Source: Paludibacter sp.
GTDB lineage: Bacteria > Bacteroidota > Bacteroidia > Bacteroidales > Paludibacteraceae
Reading direction: 5' to 3'
DNA: 64,000 nt
NCBI GenBank assembly: GCA_028710415.1
Contig: JAQTUE010000029.1
Location: forward strand, 1 to 64,000
The notes beneath the pieces were generated by a model. That model was not told the origin of the DNA. It was given only the letters and a program-made list of their open reading frames with translations, and searched no databases. Numbering within the stretch: the stretch's first letter is position 1; each line of letters opens with the position of its first letter. This document shows positions 1 to 9,277 of the stretch, piece after piece. The position numbers and the translations under genes are program-made.

Positions 1-520
1 TATTTTTACTGTTTTCTTGAATTATAAGTTGCTATTTTCTTGAATAGTTTGAACTGATTATGGCGAAAAATAGCTTTTATACCTTTTACTTTCTCTCTTT
101 TCACCCTCAAGCAGAACACTAAAACCTGCCGCTTTCCCCATAGATACATTTTTCTTCTTAACTCTCGTGGAATCAAGCTTCCTGCAAGCGGGAATACGGT
201 TCAACCCACGCTTCCTTGTTGGGTCTTTCAGACCACAGGAAGCCTAAGTATTGTATATGTATTGTGTATGTATTGTATATGTATTATGTATGTATTGTCT
301 CATTTCGAAGGTATTCCAAAGGCATACCAACGGCATACGGAACTAAATAAAAAAGATTGAAAAATTTTAATGGAGTGCAGCGTCAGTAAACTGGAAATCG
401 GATTCTCCACCTTATAGAAGTATACAACATGTTTTGTGGATAATAGAATAATAAATAGATGAACTAAACATTAAATCTCAGTTGTACCACTTTTATTTTC
501 AACTCCTTATTACCGGAGTA
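1..520. other. Intergenic region without a recognised gene
   Basis: No credible coding frame is seen in the first 520 bases. The stretch is AT-rich and has two copies of a TTTTCTTGAAT motif near 12 and 36, and a GC-richer patch around 175-245. A short tandem-repeat array follows at about 247-299 and is listed separately. A gene ending just left of the window cannot be excluded, but nothing here reads as its 3' end. Confidence 0.6.
247..299. repeat. Short tandem repeat array, unit about GTATTGTATAT
   Basis: About five imperfect copies of a 10-11 base unit read GTATTGTATAT, GTATTGTGTAT, GTATTGTATAT, GTATTATGTAT and GTATTGTC. The array lies about 360 bases upstream of the GH3 gene. Its style resembles the AT-rich tandem repeats near 28.1 kb and 54.1 kb, but the unit differs and the outer arms found there are not visible here. 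Confidence 0.75.
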
Positions 521-551
521 TTGCAAACCTAAATAATATTATTTATCTTTG
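521..551 (+). promoter_or_regulatory. Bacteroidota-type promoter for the GH3 gene
   Basis: TATCTTTG at 544-551 matches the -7 consensus TAnnTTTG exactly. A TTG at 521-523, 20 bases upstream, fits the -33 element. Transcription would start near 558, giving a leader of about 100 bases before the ATG at 661. Confidence 0.7.
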
Positions 552-660
552 CGTGGATTTTGACGCACAGTGTCAATATGACAATTAACTATTTCGGTAT
601 TTTCTTATTCGCGTAACCTGTATTATTTGAAAAAATTACTCATCAAATAACTATCAAACA

Positions 661-2952
661 ATGAAAAAAAACATTTTATTCACCTCGTTACTAGTTCTTT
701 TCGGAAGTATGAACGCACAAACTACGAAGCACATTCCCCAACTGGGAAAAGACAAAATTGAGGATGTTATTGCCGCCATGACTCAGGAAGAGAAAGTGTA
801 TCTCCTGATGGGATTGGGCGAAAACAACTGGACTAACCCTGCTACCGGTCCTAAAACAGTGATTATTGCCGGAGAAGCCGGATTGACCTGGGCCATTCCA
901 CGGTTAGGCATCACTCCTACCGTGCTAACCGATGGACCAGCCGGTTTGCGCATCGATCCGCATCCGGAAGGATTGAACTTTACCCGTTTCTGCACGGCTT
1001 TTCCAACAGCCACCGCACTTGCATCGACCTGGAATACCGAATTGGTTGAAAATGTAGGAAAAGCCATGGGGAATGAAGTCCTGGAATATGGTTCGGATGT
1101 ACTGCTTGCACCAGCCATCAATATCCATCGCAATCCGTTAAGCGGACGTAACTTTGAGTATTATTCGGAAGATCCGATCATTGCCGGCAAAATGGGTGCT
1201 GCCATGGTTCGGGGTGTCCAATCAAACGGGGTTGGTACTTCGTTGAAACATTTTGTAGCCAACAATATTGAAACAAACCGAAAAACCATCAATGCGGTGA
1301 TCAGCCAACGGGCTTTGCGTGAAATCTATTTACGGGGATTTGAGATCGTGGTAAAAGAATCGCAACCGTGGACTGTTATGACCTCTTACAACCGGTTGAA
1401 TGGTTTTTATACATCTGAAAACCCCGACCTGACATCAACGATTTTACGCAATGAGTGGAAATTCGAAGGATTGGTGATGACCGACTGGTGGGCGGGTGCT
1501 GATGCTGTTGCCCAGGTAAATGCCGGAAATGACCTTCTCATGCCGGGTTGTTATCAACGTGAGGAATTACTGAATGCCTTAAAACATAAGCTGATCAGTG
1601 AAAAAGCACTGGATCAAAACCTGGCAAGGGTATTGAAATTCATCCTCAGGACTCCACGCTTTAAAGGGTATGCCTATTCCAATAAACCGGACCTGGCTTC
1701 CCACATACAGGTTTCTAAAAATGCAGCTAGCGAAGGAATGGTATTGCTTAAAAACGACAAAAACACCTTGCCTTTCAAGAACATTAAAAGTGTTGCCTTA
1801 TTTGGAAAGACCTCCTACCGCTACATAGCCGGTGGTACAGGAAGTGGCGAGGTGAACTATGAATATGCGAATACCATCAACGAGAGCTTTGAGAAAAACG
1901 GTTACAAGGTATCCAAACCCCTGGAAGCGATTTATAAGAACTTTATTGATACCGTCACTAAAACAGCTACCAAGGATAACAAGAAGTTTATAGTTGATTT
2001 TCATGCTGAATTACCTCTGTCAAAAGAACAAATTGGGGCACAGGTAAAAAATACAAACGTGGCTATCATTACTATCGGCCGCAATGGTGGAGAAGGCTGG
2101 GAACGCAAACTGACCGAATTCAACCTGACGGACACAGAAAAGCAACTTATCAGGAATGTCTCGGAAGCTTATCATGCTGCAAATAAAAAAGTCATCGTTG
2201 TGCTTAACGTAGGTGGAGTGATTGCTACTGCCGACTGGCGCGAGTATCCGGATGCTATCCTGCTGGCATGGCAAACAGGCCAGGAAGGTGCCAACGCATT
2301 GGTGGATATCCTGAACGGAAAAGTAAACCCTTCGGGAAAATTACCGATGAGCTTCCCAATGGTTTATAGCGATGTACCTTCGGCTAAAACTTTCCCCGGC
2401 GAACCGGCAGACAATCCGGTAAATGCCATTTACAAGGAAGGCATTTATGTCGGGTACCGGTATTACGATACATTTAAAGTACCTACTGCTTATGAATTCG
2501 GATTCGGACTCTCATACACCCAGTTTGAATACTCCAACATCCAACTTAGCAGCAAGGATTTTAATACTGGAATGACTGTGAAAATGACAGTAAAAAACAC
2601 AGGTAAGAGCTCAGGAAAAGAAACGGTAGAATTATACCTGCATGCACCGGGCGTTGAAATTGAAAAACCGGTACAGGAACTGAAAGGATTTGCCAAGACC
2701 CGTGTGCTGAAACCGGGAGAAAGCCAGGAAGTAACCTTTACACTTGATGCCCGGGCACTGGCTTCATTCCGCACCGACCTTTCATCCTGGGTGGCGGACA
2801 AGGGAACCTACGAAGTGCGCATTGGCGCTTCTTCGAAGGATATACGCCTGACTTCTGAATTCAGCCTGCCTGAGACTATCATCGTTGAAAAGGTTCACCC
2901 GGTACTTTATCCAAACCTGCCGGTAACCGACCTGACTTTATCGGCCAAATAA
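661..2952 (+). CDS. Secreted glycoside hydrolase family 3 (beta-glucosidase-like)
   Basis: This 763-residue protein starts with a typical signal peptide (positive start, hydrophobic run, ending near NAQ at residue 20), so it should act in the periplasm or outside the cell. A GH3 N-terminal barrel covers roughly residues 35-330. The nucleophile region VMTDWW places the catalytic Asp at about residue 275. A GH3 C-terminal alpha/beta domain lies around 355-590 and carries the FGFGLSYT hallmark near its end. A fibronectin type III-like domain fills about 645-735. This is the usual order and length for bacterial GH3 beta-glucosidases and xylosidases, so the reaction is hydrolysis of terminal beta-linked sugars. 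The exact substrate cannot be read. It is a single-gene unit with its own promoter and terminator and has no SusC/D partners. Confidence 0.93.
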   Translation: MKKNILFTSLLVLFGSMNAQTTKHIPQLGKDKIEDVIAAMTQEEKVYLLMGLGENNWTNPATGPKTVIIAGEAGLTWAIPRLGITPTVLTDGPAGLRIDPHPEGLNFTRFCTAFPTATALASTWNTELVENVGKAMGNEVLEYGSDVLLAPAINIHRNPLSGRNFEYYSEDPIIAGKMGAAMVRGVQSNGVGTSLKHFVANNIETNRKTINAVISQRALREIYLRGFEIVVKESQPWTVMTSYNRLNGFYTSENPDLTSTILRNEWKFEGLVMTDWWAGADAVAQVNAGNDLLMPGCYQREELLNALKHKLISEKALDQNLARVLKFILRTPRFKGYAYSNKPDLASHIQVSKNAASEGMVLLKNDKNTLPFKNIKSVALFGKTSYRYIAGGTGSGEVNYEYANTINESFEKNGYKVSKPLEAIYKNFIDTVTKTATKDNKKFIVDFHAELPLSKEQIGAQVKNTNVAIITIGRNGGEGWERKLTEFNLTDTEKQLIRNVSEAYHAANKKVIVVLNVGGVIATADWREYPDAILLAWQTGQEGANALVDILNGKVNPSGKLPMSFPMVYSDVPSAKTFPGEPADNPVNAIYKEGIYVGYRYYDTFKVPTAYEFGFGLSYTQFEYSNIQLSSKDFNTGMTVKMTVKNTGKSSGKETVELYLHAPGVEIEKPVQELKGFAKTRVLKPGESQEVTFTLDARALASFRTDLSSWVADKGTYEVRIGASSKDIRLTSEFSLPETIIVEKVHPVLYPNLPVTDLTLSAK

Positions 2953-2979
2953 GACACATAACAATTAGTAGATTTATGT

Positions 2980-3020
2980 AAACAGAGGCATTCGTAGATT
3001 CACGAATGCCTCTGTTTTAT
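2980..3020 (+). terminator. Rho-independent terminator of the GH3 gene
   Basis: A perfect 16-bp stem (2980-2995 with 3002-3017) around a 6-base loop is followed by a T-rich tail. It begins 28 bases after the stop codon. Confidence 0.85.
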
Positions 3021-3148
3021 TTTTCAAACAAACTGTATTATCCAGCTATAATATTTCTTTAAATGACTATAGACCTTTTCCGCCTACATTTAATTATTCG
3101 TAATTATACTTTTGTGCTGGCAGTTATACTGAAATTTGAACCAAGAAA

Positions 3149-3374
3149 TTACACCGTAGGTGTAAACTGTGCATAACCCCCAGTGAAGCTTGCGAAACTG
3201 GGGGAAAATGAATGAAATCAAAAACAGAACTCTGTAAGAGTTCACCAACAAAACAAAGTGTTTAAGGACTTTCTCTTTGGGTCAACTCCTATGGAGTTGG
3301 ATAGTTTATATTTTATCCCCCAGTTCCGCAGGCTTCACTGGGGGTTAATCAAAGGCTACACCTCCGGTGTAAAC
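3149..3374. repeat. Composite inverted-repeat (REP/MITE-like) element
   Basis: The left arm 3175-3204 and the right arm 3317-3346 are inverted copies matching at 28 of 30 positions. Each arm is itself a hairpin with CCCCCAGT / ACTGGGGG ends. Outside them lie two small palindromes of the form ACACC-n-GGTGT (3151-3163 and 3358-3370). Between the arms, CAACTCC-TAT-GGAGTTG at 3283-3299 is another perfect hairpin. No coding frame is supported here. The nested plan resembles REP-type intergenic elements. Confidence 0.75.
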
Positions 3375-3527
3375 AGAACGCGGATGACGCATTCCATTCT
3401 CTTCAATTTAAATTTCTATAATTAATTGTTTGTGCTATTTAATTGCTATACCATCTCAGACCCCTTTATATGCAACAAGGGAACCGATAAAACCGATTCC
3501 CCTGCTTGATTTATACTGACATTCAAA

Positions 3528-6500
3528 TTATTTTATTGCATATTGTTTATTGTCCGACTCACTCACCTGATGAATGAAATCCCTGAAGGCTGAATATTCC
3601 TGTGGGGTTACCTGTTCGGTTTTTCGTGTAAAATGACGTTGAATCATCACCACACCCGGGGTTTTGGTATCGAATGTCAACTGATAACTGGCATTCTTAC
3701 AATCAATATGCACATCCTTTGGAATTTCAACAAATGTTTTCCCTTTCGGCAAGGTGATATTCATGACTTCCGAGTTCAAATCATCATTCATGAATGACCA
3801 GAGTTCCAGTGGATATACCCTGGATTCTTCAGCAACCACATCCAACGAGCTAAACTTACCGGTCCATGGCAGGTTAAGTATCTTCATTCCGGCAACCTCC
3901 TGGATTATATTCTTTATCTCCAGGTTATATTGGATAGTCATGCTGTCTTCCAGGTTATCCAGGTTTGTGAATTTTAAATCGGTCACCTTGATAGGCACCG
4001 TGAAATCGGAAGCAACCGACTGGCTCATCTTCTTCATTTGTTCTTCACTGCCGATATTGCGGTATGCCCTGCGAAGTGTTGAGGCAAAGGATTCAAAATA
4101 AACCGATTTCCTCGAAACCTGCATATCCTTATTCTGAAGTTGGATGGTATGCTCGCGACGAACCAGATTCTTTGGACGGAAAGGCATATCCATACTGAGC
4201 AACTTGTCGCCGATCGTATTGTCATTAAAAGGAATCGGCAGGATATCGGATTTTAAATCGAGTGTCAGGGCAGCACCAAAAGGCAGTTTACCGTCGGTTA
4301 ATTCAAGGTAATAAGTCTTATGATCCAGCTCTAATTGCGCAATACAATGATTGAAATTGACTGATGGAAGAGGCATGGTATTGTTTCCATTGTTTCGGGT
4401 GGATATCAGCACCAGGTTAGCATCAATTCCCACCTCATGGCACAATGCCACAAAAAGAGTGGAAACATCTTTACAATCACCCAACCGGGTTGTGATTGTC
4501 CGGGAAGCTTTCTGTGGAATAAAATTGCTGTGCAGGAATGAAACATTGGAATAGGTTATATTTTCCAGGATATAGTTATAGAATATCTTTACTTTTTCCA
4601 GCGAATTCAGGTTTTCTTTCCCCTGGAGTAAATTGGAAACGGTTTCTTTCAGCACATAATCGGTATTAAATTTACTGTACGATAAATCATGATACCAGTT
4701 GCTGACGTACTTCCAATCGGGCATGCTGCTGTAATACAAGGTAGGAGCAACATTAATCAAAGCACTCATATAGGGCTCCCCCTTTACGGCAGGCAAATTA
4801 TCCGATTCCCATTGATACAGCGTCATGTCTTCCACATCGCTTACTTTAGGTTCAATGTTTCCGTTTTGAACTATATAGTCGAACTTTTTGTCTTTTGGCA
4901 CCAGGATGCTGTAACGGTTCAGCACGATTGGAATCCGGTACTGGAATAAGAACCTGTCGAAAAAGTGATTGGCCAGTTTACCGGTCGAAAGATCCTGCAC
5001 GCGGTATTCCAAATGAAGTACATCATTCACTTCAAGGTTACTAAACACCACCACATTATCATCATTGGTTTCCGCCTTCACTTTCGTGCCGTTTGCCTTG
5101 ATCAGTTCCGATTTATCAATAATCAGTTTCTGGGAATTACTGTTATAGCCAATGGTGTATTCTTTCCAGTTTTCTATCCCTGATTTATTCAATATCTTGA
5201 TGGCAATCTCGTACCGGTATTCCTTTGCACCTTCCTTATAAACCACCAATTGATTATCATTCAAGAGCAGCAACGAATTATCCTGCGGATATTCCTTTGA
5301 CGAAGGTGCTTTTGCAATCAGGTCATCCATATTGATTTTTGGAAACAGTTCATTCACCTCCTTTTTGTTCTCCAGCAAACGTAGCTGTGATCTTGAATCA
5401 TACGATGTTGGACCGTAATAAATTGATTTCCTGAAATTTTCTTTGGATTTTTCATCCTCTTTCATGCTTTTGAAGATGTATCCCCTCGTATTGTACACAC
5501 CGGCTAAATAAGGCGAAAGGGCTATCATTTGGTCGGTTACTGTCAGGGCTTCTTTATAGCGTTGTTTATCGAACAACAGGGAAGCCAGGTCATCGAGGTA
5601 CCCGGTAGCATAAGGCATCATTTCCAGCCGTTGTTTCAAGGCAGCTAATCCTTTTTCGGGATTCCCCTTTTCAAAATATAACTTTGAAAGGTTTTCCAGG
5701 GCATCTGAGTTAAAATAATTGCGGCAATAATTTTCAAGGATAGCTGCTGATGATTTAGAGTTTTTTGAAACACTCTTTTCAACCTCGTAATTTAAGTTCA
5801 TATATTCAGCACTATACGGGTACTTTTTATAGAGTACTTTTGCCATGGCAATCACTTCCGGATATTTTTTCTGATAGGAGGCGATACTCAAATCCATATT
5901 TTCGGTACTGGTGCTTTCACCAAATAATTCCTTGGTTTTTTTGCTGATATCCTCTGCAATGGTATACTTTTCCGATTTAATCGCTTCGTTGTATGATTCC
6001 TCCAGGCCATTAAATGAATTCGGATCAAATTGTTTAATGCTCTCCATCTCCTTATCATAATCTGTCTGGTTTTTTGCCCTGGTATATGCTTCTGCCAACC
6101 GGTACGAGATCAATGTCGACTGGGGATTCTGCTGTTGTAGACCTTTTAAAACCTTAGTGGCTTCATACGATTTATCGTTGCGTAAATACGTTTCGGCAAG
6201 AATAAATGTATACAAAGGATTTGCAGGCACCTGTTTTGCTTTCTCAACATGAAATGCTTCCGCGAAAAATGGCAGCAGAGCAGGATTCGCCTGGTCATTT
6301 GATTTGGTGTAGTCTTCAAAGGTTGCTGCATCACTTAAACCAACAACAGGGTTGGCATTTTCATCCGTCAACCGAAGCAGGAAGTTAGCCTGGTCAATAT
6401 CGCTTTGCCCAATTTGAACCAGCAAGCGGTTAGCCCCTTTATTGAGTTTGATTTTACAGGCATAAATGTCCAGGTCACAGTTCCGTTCCTCGGAAACAGT

Positions 6501-7295
6501 CGAGACAAGGGCATCATTCACCCATACTTTCAATGATCCCGAAGTTCCAGTTCTCAGGTATACTTCCTGATCCGTCGGGCTGTTTACAAAGGATTGGGCA
6601 TACATGATGGCACTATTCAGAATAAAATAATAGTCAAAATAGAACCAGTTATTAGGCTTGTTACACGAAGGAGTATACCATTTTATCTCTGCATCCACTT
6701 TATTTTTAAATACATCAGCAATTTTTGCATTGGTTACCGCACCCCAATCTTTTGAGAATCCACTTCCTGAGGTATTGTCAAATGTCCCGAGTACCTGCCA
6801 GTGGGTAATAGCACCCATTTTAGCATACCATTCCTTTGCCTTTTTCAAATTGTTCAGCTTTTCAAAATGCATTCCAAGCTGTTCGTAGATCATAGCTTTC
6901 AGGGTACCGTTCATAGCGGGGTTAGCCACAATTTTTTCAAAGAATTCGAGCTTTTTCTGAGGCAGGATATTGTTTGGTTCAAACAGGAAAGGCATTCCAC
7001 TCAGCGTATACAAATAGGGATAAGGATTCGCACTGATCTCGTAGAACTTGCAAAAGTCATCAAAGGCAGCATCCATCTTCGATTCATTCCAGTCCAACAG
7101 ACACAGGCTAAGCAGGGCATCTTCTTTCGAATCGCCGGTTATAATTGCCTGATTAAAAAATGTTCGTGCTTCTACCCGATTATTCTTCGTAAACGCCTCC
7201 CATCCTTTTTGGTAAGTTTGACCGGTTGCCATCTGCATACCGCAGAATAATACAACCGCTAAAAGCAGAATTCCCTGTAATTTTTGTTTTTGCAT
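3528..7295 (-). CDS. Secreted TPR / DUF3857 / transglutaminase-like protein
   Basis: This 1255-residue protein begins with a signal peptide ending near MATGQ. Residues about 25-600 are helical repeats of TPR type. They are followed by a DUF3857 beta-rich domain (about 620-800) and a transglutaminase-like core. The core shows a plausible Cys-His-Asp triad: Cys near 940 in RLGDCKDVS, His near 983 in NFNHC, Asp near 1001 in LTDG. This order is common in Bacteroidota, where such proteins are exported and of unknown function. Protein cross-linking, peptide cleavage or ligand binding are all possible for the fold. It is alone on its strand, with a long leader and a promoter about 225 bases upstream. 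Confidence 0.88.
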   Translation of the reverse strand: MQKQKLQGILLLAVVLFCGMQMATGQTYQKGWEAFTKNNRVEARTFFNQAIITGDSKEDALLSLCLLDWNESKMDAAFDDFCKFYEISANPYPYLYTLSGMPFLFEPNNILPQKKLEFFEKIVANPAMNGTLKAMIYEQLGMHFEKLNNLKKAKEWYAKMGAITHWQVLGTFDNTSGSGFSKDWGAVTNAKIADVFKNKVDAEIKWYTPSCNKPNNWFYFDYYFILNSAIMYAQSFVNSPTDQEVYLRTGTSGSLKVWVNDALVSTVSEERNCDLDIYACKIKLNKGANRLLVQIGQSDIDQANFLLRLTDENANPVVGLSDAATFEDYTKSNDQANPALLPFFAEAFHVEKAKQVPANPLYTFILAETYLRNDKSYEATKVLKGLQQQNPQSTLISYRLAEAYTRAKNQTDYDKEMESIKQFDPNSFNGLEESYNEAIKSEKYTIAEDISKKTKELFGESTSTENMDLSIASYQKKYPEVIAMAKVLYKKYPYSAEYMNLNYEVEKSVSKNSKSSAAILENYCRNYFNSDALENLSKLYFEKGNPEKGLAALKQRLEMMPYATGYLDDLASLLFDKQRYKEALTVTDQMIALSPYLAGVYNTRGYIFKSMKEDEKSKENFRKSIYYGPTSYDSRSQLRLLENKKEVNELFPKINMDDLIAKAPSSKEYPQDNSLLLLNDNQLVVYKEGAKEYRYEIAIKILNKSGIENWKEYTIGYNSNSQKLIIDKSELIKANGTKVKAETNDDNVVVFSNLEVNDVLHLEYRVQDLSTGKLANHFFDRFLFQYRIPIVLNRYSILVPKDKKFDYIVQNGNIEPKVSDVEDMTLYQWESDNLPAVKGEPYMSALINVAPTLYYSSMPDWKYVSNWYHDLSYSKFNTDYVLKETVSNLLQGKENLNSLEKVKIFYNYILENITYSNVSFLHSNFIPQKASRTITTRLGDCKDVSTLFVALCHEVGIDANLVLISTRNNGNNTMPLPSVNFNHCIAQLELDHKTYYLELTDGKLPFGAALTLDLKSDILPIPFNDNTIGDKLLSMDMPFRPKNLVRREHTIQLQNKDMQVSRKSVYFESFASTLRRAYRNIGSEEQMKKMSQSVASDFTVPIKVTDLKFTNLDNLEDSMTIQYNLEIKNIIQEVAGMKILNLPWTGKFSSLDVVAEESRVYPLELWSFMNDDLNSEVMNITLPKGKTFVEIPKDVHIDCKNASYQLTFDTKTPGVVMIQRHFTRKTEQVTPQEYSAFRDFIHQVSESDNKQYAIK

Positions 7296-7519
7296 GTCAG
7301 TATGATATTGATTAGTATTTAGTTATTGAAATTTTTCGGTGCGCTTTTAAAAACACATTTCATTACATCTTTTGAAAGACATACTATTGGCTATTGTTTC
7401 AGGCCATTATCGTTTCTTAGCAGGAAGTTTTTTTCAAAAGTTTTTTCATGCACCTTTATGTAACTACAATTTCATTTACGTTATTTTTCAGCACCTGTCC
7501 GTTACTTATCAAAGAATCG

Positions 7520-7551
7520 CAAAGATAATTAAATTTTATTTTAATATACAA
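7520..7551 (-). promoter_or_regulatory. Bacteroidota-type promoter for the DUF3857 gene
   Basis: Read on the minus strand, TATCTTTG (7527-7520) is preceded after 21 bases by TTG (7551-7549). It would give a leader of about 220 bases to the start at 7295. Confidence 0.55.
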
Positions 7552-8304
7552 TCTATAACGGTAATTAATTTATTCTATGCTGCAGTTGTCAAGTTCACAC
7601 AGATATTGGAGTTTCACCAAGATCAGGGATCAAACAACAAATAAGACAATTATGAAGCGTTAAAAATATAATTCATCTCCATCTGATTAATACGTTTTGC
7701 ATCTTTCTAAATCATATCTTTTTTATATTATATCTTTACATTTAAAACCTTAAGTACTAGAAAAGATAAAATGTCTTATTTTTTATAAATATAACACGGA
7801 TGGTACATTCCTATTTGGCTGAATTCACTAATCAAGCGGATGTTTACGATTCTTTTATTAGATAGATTTTTATTCGGATTAAAGCTCCAACAAGTTGGAG
7901 TTGATCAATATAGAAAAATAAATTCCAACTTATTATAATAAGATCCGTTATTATTCCATAACACCGGAATGTACCATCCGCCAAATCTGCGTTTATCCGC
8001 GTTCTATTCTTATGAATTCAATATGGGGCATTTAATTGTTCCTATTAGTTAATCGGCTTTGCCGGCAGGTGGCTGAATAATTATTTTTTTGCTGTTTTCA
8101 AGGAGGGAGATACTAATCTCAATATTTTTTCGTTCTTTGTTAGAATTGTTTTTAAATTTTCATATCAATAAGTATTTTTAATGATTGTTGAACCCAATCT
8201 CACTATATAAGGCAATTAAGGGGTTTAACAACAGTGATTTCCTGATTAATTAAGGGCGTTTCACAATTTTTGTTTAAAATTATTTACCCATTTTGCTTTT
8301 TGTG
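7552..8304. other. Long non-coding gap carrying a repeat element
   Basis: Between the two divergent promoters no frame looks like a gene: the reading frames are short, AT-rich and low in complexity. The main structure is the inverted-repeat element at 7797-7980, listed separately. The rest is AT-rich with homopolymer runs. Confidence 0.6.
7797..7980. repeat. Inverted-repeat element with internal hairpin (REP/MITE-like)
   Basis: CGGATGGTACATTCC at 7797-7811 and its exact inverted copy at 7966-7980 bound a 184-base element. Inside, CTCCAAC-AA-GTTGGAG at 7885-7900 is a perfect hairpin similar in style to CAACTCC-TAT-GGAGTTG in the 3.15-3.37 kb element. The sequence CGGATGACGCATTCC just right of that first element (about 3382-3396) resembles the terminal repeat here, so the two loci are probably related. 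Confidence 0.7.
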
Positions 8305-8336
8305 TTTGCGTATTGTTTGGGATTTAGGTACTTTTG
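8305..8336 (+). promoter_or_regulatory. Bacteroidota-type promoter for the exopolysaccharide genes
   Basis: TTTG (8305-8308), 20 bases of spacer, then TACTTTTG (8329-8336) fit both promoter elements. The first usable start codon is about 100 bases downstream. Confidence 0.7.
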
Positions 8337-8442
8337 TACCTACTATTTGAAAGAAGTCTGAAGTTAATAGGATTAAGGAACTTGGATTTTCCGGTTTCGA
8401 AATATGTCTCAGTTCTCAATGTTGTTTAAAATAATGTTTTAC

Positions 8443-9231
8443 ATGAAGAAAATCTATTTTATTCCTTTTGTCGTATTAGTGCTTATATTCGCCGGTTGCG
8501 CCACTCAAAAAGATGTCGCCTATTTTAATGGTTTAAATTCCAATTCAGCAGACTCAATAAACAAAAAATTCAATAAAATACACGAAGCCAGGATTTGTGC
8601 CGGAGATATGTTATCAATAACAGTTACCGGGTTGGATCCTTTGGCAGTAGCTCCTTTTAACCTCCCGTTAGTATCCTATGCTACACCCGGCACCGATCAG
8701 TTATATTCTGCCCCTACCCTTCAATCCTATTTGGTGGACATAAACGGAAATATTAATTTCCCGGTCATTGGAACTATCAAACTGGTGGGATTGTCAAAAT
8801 CACAGGCCATTAAATTAATCAACGACCAACTGGCACCCTATTTGAAAAACTCCATTGTGACCCTTCAATTCTTGAATTATAAGGTCACCGTATTAGGGGA
8901 GGTTTTACGTCCTGGACAATATTCGATAAGCAATGAACGGGTTACTGTATTGGATGCATTGGGACTAGCCGGAGATATGACTATCTATGGAAAAAGAAAC
9001 AATGTATTGATTACCCGGGAAAATAATGGAAAATTAGAATTTGTACGGTTGAATTTAAATACCGATGAAGTCTTTACTTCACCTTATTATTACCTGCAAC
9101 AAAATGACGTAATTTACGTAGAACCAAACTCGGTTAAATCGGTTGCGTCACAAAACACTTCACTTTATTTATCCACCTTGTCTACTATCGCAACAGTTGT
9201 TGCTGTGATATATTCCATCACAAGACCGTAA
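8443..9231 (+). CDS. Polysaccharide export outer-membrane lipoprotein (Wza/BexD-like)
   Basis: The start was set at the ATG at 8443, not an in-frame ATG 39 bases upstream, because only this start gives a clean lipoprotein signal peptide. The lipobox FAGC ends at Cys19. The 262-residue product has a polysaccharide export (Poly_export) domain around residues 55-150. A SLBB-type segment follows, containing VTVLGEVLRPGQYSI. A hydrophobic stretch near the C terminus resembles the membrane-spanning helix of Wza-type channels. Its role would be the outer-membrane exit pore for exopolysaccharide, working with the inner-membrane kinase/copolymerase encoded 46 bases downstream. Confidence 0.9.
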   Translation: MKKIYFIPFVVLVLIFAGCATQKDVAYFNGLNSNSADSINKKFNKIHEARICAGDMLSITVTGLDPLAVAPFNLPLVSYATPGTDQLYSAPTLQSYLVDINGNINFPVIGTIKLVGLSKSQAIKLINDQLAPYLKNSIVTLQFLNYKVTVLGEVLRPGQYSISNERVTVLDALGLAGDMTIYGKRNNVLITRENNGKLEFVRLNLNTDEVFTSPYYYLQQNDVIYVEPNSVKSVASQNTSLYLSTLSTIATVVAVIYSITRP

Positions 9232-9277
9232 AAACTATCAACACAATCCTCTTTGTTAAAAACAGTATTTTAAAAGC

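Noticed and set aside
241..300. Possible CRISPR array
   Set aside because: Units are contiguous 10-11-mers without spacers, too short and too similar for a CRISPR array, and no cas genes are present. The arrays near 28.1 kb and 54.1 kb fail for the same reason.
7372..7644. 90-codon plus-strand frame in the gap downstream of 7.3 kb
   Set aside because: It overlaps the DUF3857 promoter region, is AT-rich with low-complexity sequence, and has no recognisable domain.
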